From Vagococcus entomophilus (GTDB taxonomy: Bacteria; Bacillota; Bacilli; Lactobacillales; Vagococcaceae): a stretch of DNA of 64,000 bases. The position numbers and the translations under genes were made by a program. The notes under the pieces are model-generated. The model saw only the letters and a list, made by a program, of their open reading frames with translations, was not told where the DNA came from and did not search any database. Shown one piece after another: positions 17,243 to 25,477 of this stretch (the first letter of the stretch is position 1; each line of letters opens with the position of its first letter). The stretch spans positions 59,670 through 123,669 of the forward strand of contig NZ_NGJZ01000004.1 of assembly GCF_003987595.1 (NCBI RefSeq), written 5' to 3'.

Positions 17243-18277
17243 TTATCTCATTTCATTATTGCCATTGATTAAGTTTAATATAAAGGATGCAAAAACTTTT
17301 TGCTCCTCTTTAGAAAGTTTGTTATATTTAGGTGAATTTATAAATGTATTGTAATCTCCTTGAAGTTTCACTATTCCCTCACCATAATCTCCATTACCTA
17401 TATTTTTAATAAATTCTTCTGCTCTATTGGTTTTACCAGAAGAAATATCGTGATTATAATTATTTATCGCATTAATAATATCATCATTCTTTAATCGATT
17501 AAATATATTAACAGCATCTAAATCAGCTTTATAATCATCAGGACCCATACTTGGTGCAACACCATTAGTCCCAACTGCATCACCAATATAGCCAGCATTT
17601 TCATCTAATCCTTCAATTCCAAAAATAGCACCAATAATAGTGCCAGACTCATCTTCAAAAAATGAATTATTTTGATAAGATGCAATGATAGCTGCTAAAT
17701 GAGAGAAGTCTGTCTTGCTATTATATCTGTTCCACATATTCAAAATTCTATCTCGCTCAGATTGATTTAAGTTCTTCCATGCAGTAGGTTTATTCAGCGA
17801 GTTATAATAGTCTTCTACTGTTAACGCACTACTTGAAGACATACCATTTTGATTCTGAATCATAGAAATAAAATTACTAACTTCTTTGTCAGATATTCCC
17901 AAAGATTTTAATAGTTTACGAATTTCTTCTTCATTAACACTCCCCGAAACATAGCTCCATGCAAATCCATTATACACTGGTGATGCTAACAATTGCCAAA
18001 ATAGTTTTTTGCCTTTTTCTCCCTTTTCATCCATTAGATTTTGATATATTTTATAGATTAAAGAAGCTTCTTCTTCACTAAATCCATACTCATTCATAAG
18101 GTTTTTCTTGAATTCAAGTTCTTCTTTATTCCACTCATCATTCACACGTTTCTGCCAATCAGATTCTACTTTATTAAATCCATGTCCATTCCATGAGCCT
18201 GCACCAATTTTTCCAGTAGAAGGGTCACCTCCAAGTAATTGCAGTCCTTCATTTGCTTTCGCAAGAGCTGGATACAC
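17243..18277 (-). pseudogene. LXG toxin with its export domain deleted; distinct C-terminal domain
   Basis: The 344-aa frame begins MYPALAKA, which in the intact toxin (TLAKA, about residue 77) lies inside the LXG domain. It jumps directly to NEGLQLLGGDPSTGKIGAGS, some 110 residues further on, so the LXG domain is internally deleted and its start is lost. The rest is a different toxin domain (WKNLNQSERDRILNMWNRYN, DFSHLAAIIASYQ, APSMGPDDYKADLDAVNIF). I cannot name its activity. Without the LXG region it should not be exported. Upstream sequence matches the LXG operon's upstream region (R2), so two small partner genes were deleted as well. Confidence 0.75.
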
Positions 18278-18282
18278 GTAAG

Positions 18283-18735
18283 TTTACCTCACCGTTAACC
18301 AATTTTCTATTGTACTGACGTTTCATCAAAATAAATAATTTTTTAAACTTACCACACAAAAAATACCCCGATAATATACATGATAATTATATTATACCAA
18401 TTTCCTAAATTTAAGAAATAAATAAAAAAAGAAATCAGCAAAATGCTGATGTCTTAAAACTATTAAATCCATTTTAAACTGACTTTCATACCAAAATCTA
18501 TACCGTTTGGTAACCAATCATTTATTGGTGTTAGTATCAAAACGAATGACTCTCGATTATGTACTTCAAACCTTGAAGAAAATAAGGTATTCTTATAGTC
18601 GCATACGTCTTATACATCCTCCCTAGGATTTAGCGTATATGCCGTTTCTATGGTTACGTTGATGAAGGTTGATCGTAACTTTATCTCAGAAATTCGAGAA
18701 GAGACACTTGAGACCTTTTTGATTTCACTCGATTT
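18283..18735. repeat. Repeat R2, copy 2
   Basis: Nearly identical to 13602-14040, with a small insertion near 18421. Here R2 continues past CACTCGATTT into about 45 bases of unique sequence before att copy 5. This shows what was deleted at the copy 1 joint. Confidence 0.75.
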
Positions 18736-18779
18736 AAGAATAGTCCCCACTGATATTTTAAAAGTCGTACCCAAAGGCA

Positions 18780-18924
18780 TAAAAAAAACACCTTCCAACT
18801 GAATGGAAAGTGCCTTGATATTATTAATTGACTGGTACTCAATTTCTGAAGAAATCTCCGTCCCATACTATATTTGTAAGCGAATAAATTCGCAACGACT
18901 CCAGCAATTAATGTTTTGAAAATT
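18780..18924. repeat. rpsI-downstream/att module, copy 5
   Basis: Terminator hairpin (CACCTTCCAACTGAATGGAA), shared spacer and only the first few rpsI codons on the reverse strand (TTAATGTTTTGAAAATT). The bases GTTTTGAAAATT agree with living rpsI, unlike the GTTTTGAGAATTG form of copies 4 and 6. Confidence 0.75.
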
Positions 18925-19065
18925 CTCTACTTCAAAACAAGAAATATTAAATACCTATTAATCCTTTTATATTAATATTTACGAAATATAAAAATACTTA
19001 TATGATGATAAAACTCCATTAAATTGGATAAAGTTAACACCAATTAACACCATAAAATAGACTAG

Positions 19066-19251
19066 TCATTTATTTGAATTCTTTTTAACTATACCTAGCA
19101 CCCCAGTCGCTAAAATCCCTGCAGTTGCCAAAGAAAGTTGCTTTCCACGATTTCTACAATTCTTGCAAATACTAATTTTTGTCGGTGATGTAATCGTCTT
19201 ACCACAAGTCAAACAGCATCTTTCCTTCTCATTATTACTATTCTTCTTCAT
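19066..19251 (-). CDS. Small zinc-ribbon protein with a C-terminal hydrophobic segment
   Basis: This 61-aa protein has two CxxC pairs (CLTCGKTI and CKNCRNRG) forming a likely zinc ribbon, then a hydrophobic stretch (LATAGILATGVLGIV) near the C-terminus. The ATG lies inside the last codons of the 386-aa gene (14-base overlap), so the two are probably co-translated. Function unknown. Confidence 0.55.
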   Translation of the reverse strand: MKKNSNNEKERCCLTCGKTITSPTKISICKNCRNRGKQLSLATAGILATGVLGIVKKNSNK

Positions 19252-20400
19252 GATCTAGGGCTCCCTTACTTAGTAAACTGAATTGTTTTCCCTCTTTCAT
19301 TTCATCATTGATATTCAGCCATGAATCTTTATTTTCTATAGTATATCGATAATTATCATGAATTGTTTCTAGTAGACTGGGAAGTTCTATCTTTTTAACA
19401 TCAGGTATTATATTATTTATGAACGGCAAACGCTCAAATGTATTCGAAATAATATTTCCGGTTTCACCAATATTCCTACTAGAATACAGCTCAAAAATAT
19501 ACTTTACAGCCTCCAGCCGATTGTTTGCGACTTCCTCATTATCAAGAGTTAAATCAATATATGTTTGCATGCCAACTATTTTTAACAAAAGATTGATATC
19601 AGATAAAATAAAATTAGCATGCCTTTCAAACGTACTGTATCTGTACATGGGTTTTTTTAGTATTTTTTTAATGTGATTCTTATTTGAGATAAGGTCTGCT
19701 TTAATGGCACTTACTGCTTGTTCCATGCTATCAGAAGCAGCTTCTAATAATTGAATTTTCCGATTTAAGTCATCACTCTTTTTAAACTCTAGTATCTTTG
19801 TACGAGCAGTAAAAAATGGTGCTAAAATACTATTGTTTCTATCCCAGTGAAGCTGATATTCTTGTATTTCCTGTATATCCACTACAATTTCATATATCTG
19901 CTTAAGTTGTGCCTGGACAGCTAAATCTGTTAAAGTACGCGCAATATTTTTATCTACAACTACTTCTTTCAAAGTTAGATCTTCCACACGTTGATTTGAA
20001 TTAGTACTATCAACTATTACTGCTCTCAGATTTCCTTCAATTTTCTTTGATTCTCCAATTTTAAAAATGCCAGACTTTATTTTTTCTTTAGTATCATTCG
20101 ATAAACTATCAAAATCTGGTTGATAAACAAAACCATTTTTACTACTGAATAGAAGCTCTTTAAAATTAATAGAAGTTCCCGCTAAGCTAAGTAGGCTATT
20201 TCCGTCTAAACTAAAGATATTACTTAGCTCTCCGGTTCCTCCTTTTTCCATGTACTGTGAGAGTAAAAACTCGTAAGGACTACTTATCTCGAAAATATCT
20301 AAAGTATTTTTATCAGTATATGAAGTAAATAATTCAAAATTTTTAATATTGTCTTTTATAGTTTTAGATATCTCAAAATTTTCTTTCTGCTCATCCACTA
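19238..20400 (-). CDS. Unrecognised 386-aa protein downstream of PglZ and BrxA-like genes
   Basis: This soluble, acidic, mostly helical protein starts at GTG (about 20398) with AAAGGA upstream. Visible stretches are ISSPYEFLLSQYMEKGG, GIFKIGESKKIEGNLRAVIV (near 112-131), a leucine-rich helical centre and DNYRYTIENKDSWLNIND near the end. I recognise no catalytic motif. It follows the PglZ fragment and a broken BrxA-like gene on the same strand and precedes a zinc-ribbon gene, so it may belong to the same defence locus or be older cargo. No signal peptide. The frame is intact. Confidence 0.6.
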
Positions 20401-20493
20401 TTTATACACATCCTTTTAGGAGTCTAGCACTTCAAACTCTGGTAACTCATCAATTAATTCTAGAGTTTTCTATTCATTCTTTAAATTGTTACT

Positions 20494-21217
20494 CTTATAA
20501 TAATAGCGAAATATAAGTATCAAGTCTGTCTTCACTAATTTCAAATTGAGAAGATATTATATCTTCTTTTCGGATTAAATATCTAAAAGGAAACATAGAT
20601 GCATGATTGTTAATTTGTTCAACAGTCAATGAATCACCAACGTAATTTTGTATAACTACAAGTACCAAGAGATTTAGTTGAAACTCGTTAATAATCTCTA
20701 ATAAGTTCTCCTTAAAAACATAATGATTCTTACTACTTCCTTATGATAATATCTCCCAACTCTTCAAACCATTCAAAACAGCATTGACTCCCTTATAAAC
20801 TGACTCTGCACTTCCATATGAATTTCTCATTTCAGATAAAATAACACTAGATTTAAAAGTATCAGACATTTTTAAGTATCTCCCAACAAATATTGTCGTT
20901 TCACTAAAGAATGGAAACGCTAAAGAAGTCATCAAATATTGATAGATAATCTTATCATTTTTATCTGATACATTATATTTGGCTAATACTTCTTTTTGAA
21001 AAGTAGATGCTTCTTTTTTACCACCTGACCATACTCTAGTCAAATTATTTATTATCTTTCAACGACCTTTCTTTCCTTTAAACTCTTTGGCTAAAACATC
21101 ATCTAATATTTCAAATGTATCAGGTATCGAATACTTAACTAAAAGCTTTGCTGTTAAGTCTAAGTGGTCAAATCTCAATGGGCGAAATAAACCGACTGTT
21201 TTCCTCACTCTACTCAT
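20494..21217 (-). pseudogene. BrxA-like BREX accessory protein gene with two in-frame stops
   Basis: One continuous frame from ATG 21217 reads MSRVRKTVGLFRPLRFDHLD up to FKGKKGR, a TGA, then NNLTRVWSGGKKEAS, LAFPFFSETTIFVGRYLKMS and YKGVNAVLNGLKSWEILS. A TAA follows, then KENLLEIINEFQLNLLVL up to LDTYISLLL at 20494. The FPFF...GRYLKM and VLNGLKSWEIL patterns match my memory of small proteins that accompany PglZ in BREX-type loci (BrxA, NusB-like). Two nonsense codons in an otherwise preserved frame suggest recent inactivation. The family call is moderate. Confidence 0.55.
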
Positions 21218-21220
21218 TCC

Positions 21221-22027
21221 TTACCTTGTTACTTTAACAAATGGTACAAGTACTTCTTCAATGCTTGTCCCACCATGCCCAACAATTTTATCATTTTTAG
21301 TGATAAATGCATAATTTTTTTTCGCAATTAAAGGATAATAATTCTGTGGTAAAAACTGGCTATCCCAATTCTCGCTTACTTCAAAATAGTCTTCTCTAGT
21401 TCTATTTCGTATACTTTTATCATCATATACTCTGACTCTTTCTCCCTTTGAATTCGCTAAGACACCTTGATTAATCCTTCCAACAACTTGAGATTCGATA
21501 TTTCCATGATCTGAAGTTATATATATTTCAAAATCATTCTCAATCAATTCTTTTAAAAATGATAGTAAAAATCCTTTATTCAACCAATAATTTAATTCAG
21601 AATGAACCGACCATAAACCTTGTTGAGCAGCATGCATAAATCTATGTATACTATCTATCACACAACCAACAATTTTTTTATTTCTTAGTATATGTTGTAA
21701 GTCCATTTCCAAATAATTATCACTTCCTAGAGCCCTTTGATAAAAAATATCAGACTTGTCAAACCCTTTATCTATCCAAAATTCTTTCCATTGTCTTTCT
21801 TCATAATTTGTTGTCCTAATAGTGTCACCAAAATTCAGCGGTATTTTTCCAGAAAAAATAGCTTGTCTTGATACCGAGGTTATCGAAGGTATCCATGCTA
21901 AAGTTGGAGTCACTTCTGTTTTAAATTGATTATCTATAAGATAGTCGTTTATTATATTCCACTGAGTAAAACACATTCCATCCATTACAATTAATACCTT
22001 TTTCTGATTATAGTCACTATGATTCAT
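21221..22027 (-). pseudogene. PglZ-domain protein of a BREX-like defence system, N-terminally truncated
   Basis: The 268-aa frame contains the alkaline-phosphatase-like PglZ core. KKVLIVMDGMCFTQWNII is the metal-binding start; then come SITSVSRQAIFSG, VIDSIHRFMH, YITSDHGNIES with metal ligands, RVRVYDD and the terminal GHGGTSIEEVLVPFV. The set resembles BREX-3-type PglZ. Full-length proteins carry a long N-terminal region that is absent here, and no ribosome-binding site precedes the ATG, so this is probably a 5' truncation. BrxC-, PglX- and helicase-like partners are missing from the window. It is followed four bases later by the BrxA-like pseudogene. Confidence 0.7.
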
Positions 22028-22198
22028 AAAATCAATGTTTTATGTTTTTTTAAAATAATTAAGAATGATAAATAAAACTATTTTTTATAGGTATAGCTAA
22101 ATCAGTCATTTTTTCTCATCTCTTTGCACTTGTAATAATGATTAGTTATCTTTAGAAATACTTAAAATAAATTTCACGAATAAGGTAATTTTAGCATT

Positions 22199-22264
22199 CT
22201 GTGGACTATATTTTTTAACCCAACATGTCTAATATAACAGAAATCAAAATTATATTTTTGCATA
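22199..22264. repeat. Block similar to 5417-5470
   Basis: Both stretches contain GTGGACTAT, a T-rich run, CCAACAT and AATTATATTTTTGCATA in the same order. In each case the block lies just beyond the 3' end of a gene (ABC exporter, histidine kinase). It may be a shared element tail. Confidence 0.4.
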
Positions 22265-22276
22265 ATTTTTTCTACC

Positions 22277-23045
22277 TTATTTATCAAATAAAGGAATTTT
22301 AACAATTACTTTTCCATGATTTAATTGATTGTTAGTTATTTCAATTACCCCACCATAAGATTCAATAATTCGAGTTGAAAACGTTAAGCCTAATCCATAA
22401 TGTTTATTGTGACGTGCTTTGTTCTCAGTGTAAAATAATTTTTTTCCTCGTTCTAAACTTTCTTCAGTAAACCCATTACCAAAATCTTCAATCGTAATAA
22501 GCAAATGCTTTTCTTCGGTCTCAATTGTTATCTTTACTTTTTTGTGCTTTGGTGTTCTTTCATGTGCATTAATGATAATATTCCCAAGTGCTCTGTAAAA
22601 ATCCGATGCATTTACATAAATTATTTTTTCTGCAATTGTCACCGTACAGACATCTATTTTAATTATTGAAAATGCTCCTGGCTTCTTAAATTCATCTATA
22701 ATATCAGCTATATTTAAAGATTGCACGCTATTATCTTTTTGTTCTTTATGATTAAGATTCGAGTCAATAATCAACTGTATATAGTCTTCTATTTCCTTAA
22801 TAGATTCCTCGATATCATTGTAACTCTCCAAATTCTTTTTTTCTTGATTTTCTAAAGCTAAAAGTTCCGTATTGCCTTTCACTACAGTCAAAGGTATTTT
22901 CAAATCATGTATTAAAAAACTGATTTGCTCTTCTTTTTCTTGCTGCAGTTTCATATTTTCATTAACAGAGTTACCTAAAGCTAAAGAAAGATGCTCTAAC
23001 GCTTTATAAACCGACTCATATTCCTTCAACTCAAGTATTACGCTA
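22277..23045 (-). pseudogene. Sensor histidine kinase, 5' truncated
   Basis: The remaining 250 residues carry the dimerisation box FLIHDLKIPLTVVKGNTELL with phospho-accepting His about 41. The N box in NIIINAHERT, G1 DFGNGFTEE and G2 HYGLGLTF complete the ATP-binding domain. The sensory and membrane part is absent. The frame runs open from the first M-like codon (TTG 23029) straight into integrase sequence at about 23045, so the gene was cut by recombination at that joint. No response regulator is present. The kinase core resembles those of lantibiotic or antibiotic-response two-component systems. Confidence 0.7.
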
Positions 23046-23046
23046 T

Positions 23047-23804
23047 ACCCTAGTGAAAGGTTATATCCAAAAGAATCCTTATGATTTGTCGGAGATTCCT
23101 GTAAATACAGACTTGAAGAACAAAAAGGAAGAAAAGCGTCAGCAAAATTATTATTCTAAGGAACTCATTCAGCAAGTGTTAACTTTGATGAAGCAAGAAT
23201 ATGGGGTGCGAGACTATACGTTACTTTCTTTGATTTATCAATTAGGGGCAGCCAAAGGAGAAATCTATCCCTTGGTCTGGTCAGATATTGATTTCAAAAA
23301 TAAGATGATTTCCCTCACGTATAAATTAGTAAAAAATAAAGCTACCGGAAAATACGAGCGGGTAAAAAGAATGAAAAACTCCTATCGCTTTCGAACTACC
23401 CAGTAGCGGATTCCATCATTGAACTATTGGCAAAATGGGAAAAAGTGCAATTTAGTGAACTGCAATAAGTCAACATTTTCCCAACTAATGATCAATTTAT
23501 CTTCACCTATACGACTCAAAAGAGAGAACTGAACCAACCTTTGCATCCAGACTGTCTTAACAATAAACTTGATGCTCTTTCAAAGAAATTTGACCTTCTC
23601 AGAATAACGCCCCACGGCTTGCCACATACTTTTGTCGGTGACCTTTTAAATAATGGTGTGGACAATTTTATCGTAAAATCTCTCGTAAATTATGCAGAAA
23701 CCTCAAATATGATTCAAGAAGTTTACGGACACACGAACGACCAGACAAAAATAGACACGCTTAAACCCTTAAAAGAATACAGAAATGCCTATCAAAATGA
23801 ATAA
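23047..23804 (+). pseudogene. Tyrosine integrase remnant beside att copy 6
   Basis: The N-terminal half is missing. Frames 23053-23406 and 23541-23804 form the catalytic part (LSLIYQLGAAKGEIYPLVWS, RITPHGLPHTFVGDLLNNG, EVYGHTNDQ with the tyrosine). The same frameshift (at CGAACTACCCAGTAGCGG) and the same TAA (CTGCAATAAGTC) are present in the integrase at 40964. Here the catalytic HxxR arginine is also replaced by proline, so this copy has decayed further. Confidence 0.85.
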
Positions 23805-23839
23805 CTGGTTACGAAGTACGAAAAAAGTCGTTACCAAAC

Positions 23840-24016
23840 AAAAAAAGACACCTTCCAACAAAATGGAAAGTGCCTTGACATTATTAATTGACTGGTACTC
23901 GATTTCTGAAGAAATCTCCGTCCCATACTGTATTCGTAAGCGAATAAATTCGCAACGACTCCAGCAATTAACGTTTTGAGAATTGTGAAGCTTTACGAGC
24001 TTTTTTAAGACCTGGT
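23840..24016. repeat. rpsI-downstream/att module, copy 6 (displaced rpsI 3' end)
   Basis: Complete copy with terminator hairpin, the full AGCGAATAAATTCGC spacer and the last 15 rpsI codons on the reverse strand (stop 23968-23970, up to ACCTGGTT at 24016). It encodes [15 protein letters not shown] exactly, using different codons from living rpsI. This is the expected displaced attachment site of the last integration. Confidence 0.9.
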
Positions 24017-24099
24017 TAGCCCAACCATTTTTTCAAACAGCTTCACAATACTTTAATAGCAACGATTTAGAGCGATAAAAACACGAAAAATTTTATTGA

Positions 24100-24118
24100 C
24101 TTTCAAATTATTTGAAAG
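24100..24118. promoter_or_regulatory. Perfect palindrome CTTTCAAAT-T-ATTTGAAAG
   Basis: Nine-base arms with a single central base, preceded by TTGA. It lies within 100 bases of the element left end, so it could be a recombination or regulatory protein site, or part of a weak terminator for the minus-strand methyltransferase operon. Confidence 0.3.
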
Positions 24119-24217
24119 CAATGGTGTCAATTTTTAATAAAATACTGCGAGCCGATTCAATTCTAACGACCAATTTCTCATTATCAATCAGGCTCTATCT
24201 AAAAACTTTTAGCTATC

Positions 24218-25477
24218 CTATTCTATATTATCTGATTCCAACTTAAATAGTTTCTCTATCTCTTCACCAATTTCTGTTACAAGTCCTACAACTAACGCAT
24301 TTCCCATCGTAAAATACCGATTTGTTTTAGTGATTCCCTCAATTTTTGTCCAGCCTTCCGGGAACATATTAATTAATTCTGCTTCTTCAGGGGAGATTAA
24401 TCTTTTTTTATTATTTCCTGGATCTCTAACAACATGACTCATTCTAGAAATTGTATGCTCACTCGTGACCATTGTCCTTGCTGGTTCGTCCAAACTGTCA
24501 GGATAGGCGATTGCTCCCATTCCATATTTATAAGGATGACCCGTTTTAGATATTTTTATTTTTCGAAAACCCGCCTTTAGCTCAGCAAACTTATTTTTTT
24601 GCTCCTTTGATAAATACAATGAATCATCTTCAATATTCGGCTTGATTATTGTTCTTAAAGTACATTTGGGTCTCATAACTGGTTGATAGTTTGCCATATA
24701 GACATGACCATCAATCATAAACCCAGTTTTTCTAAATCCTCTTTTGATTCTAAAATTATCTGAAAAATCCTTTAATTCAAGTTGATTCATAAGAGAAATT
24801 TCCTCAAAATCATGTATTTCTTTATTTGCTAATGTACTAGATAGAGGAGACATATTTGTTAAAAAGTTACGTATTTCATCTTCGTTTTCCAAATTTATAT
24901 TTTTCATATTCTTCATAAAAATACTATCTTTACGAAATGCAAAAATAAATGTACGCCGTCTTTTTTGTGGAAAGCCATAGTCTGAAGCATTAATCATTTT
25001 CCAGGTTACACCATATCCCAAATCTGATAATGTACGTAGCATTATCCCAAAATCTCGTCCAGGTTGTACTGTAGTCACACCAGGCGAACTCAGAAGTCTA
25101 TCAACATTTTCTAAAAAAATATATTTTGGCTTTTTTACCTCTATCGTTTTACGGATATCCCACCACAGCACCCCTTTTTTTCCTACTATTCCTTTTGCTC
25201 CTGATGCAGCAACAGAATAATCCTGACAAGGAAAACCTCCTACCAGTAAGTCCATATCTGGAATACAGGTCTTATCTATCTTACTAAAATCTTCATTTGA
25301 TGGTTCAATTTCAGGAAAACGTTCTTGATATATTTTAAAAGCAAATTGATTCTTACGTGAAGGTTCAAACTGATTGGCCCAAATAATTTCAAAATTAGGA
25401 CTCGCATTTTTTAAACCAAGATGAAAACCTCCAACGCCCGCAAACATTTCAGCAACTCTAATATTTGAATTATTCAT
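24218..25477 (-). CDS. DNA (cytosine-5-)-methyltransferase
   Basis: The 419-aa enzyme transfers a methyl group from SAM to cytosine C5 in DNA. All main motifs are visible in order: I EMFAGVGGFHLGL (near 9-21), IV GGFPCQDYS with the catalytic cysteine near 80, VI ENVDRLL near 118, VIII QKRRRTFIF, a variable target-recognition stretch, and IX/X ending GNALVVG. Its start overlaps the stop of the helicase gene as ATGA. It is the last gene of a three-gene operon with a PLD-SNF2 helicase and a ParB-like protein, which suggests a self/non-self discrimination system, the methylase protecting host DNA. The recognition sequence cannot be read from the protein. Confidence 0.92.
   Translation of the reverse strand: MNNSNIRVAEMFAGVGGFHLGLKNASPNFEIIWANQFEPSRKNQFAFKIYQERFPEIEPSNEDFSKIDKTCIPDMDLLVGGFPCQDYSVAASGAKGIVGKKGVLWWDIRKTIEVKKPKYIFLENVDRLLSSPGVTTVQPGRDFGIMLRTLSDLGYGVTWKMINASDYGFPQKRRRTFIFAFRKDSIFMKNMKNINLENEDEIRNFLTNMSPLSSTLANKEIHDFEEISLMNQLELKDFSDNFRIKRGFRKTGFMIDGHVYMANYQPVMRPKCTLRTIIKPNIEDDSLYLSKEQKNKFAELKAGFRKIKISKTGHPYKYGMGAIAYPDSLDEPARTMVTSEHTISRMSHVVRDPGNNKKRLISPEEAELINMFPEGWTKIEGITKTNRYFTMGNALVVGLVTEIGEEIEKLFKLESDNIE

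Larger units (their letters stand above)
23805..24217. other. Junction region: att copy 6 and left end of the 24-42 kb element
   Basis: After the integrase remnant come CGTTACCAAA (23829-23838), att copy 6 and then about 200 bases without a gene before the methyltransferase stop. This last part starts AGCCCAACCATTTTTTC and differs from the L1 left ends, so it belongs to another element type. A 19-base perfect palindrome lies at 24100-24118. Confidence 0.55.

Noticed and set aside
23047..23804. Programmed frameshift in the integrase
   Set aside because: A TAA stop follows the frame change in both copies, and the catalytic arginine is lost in one, which fits decay better.
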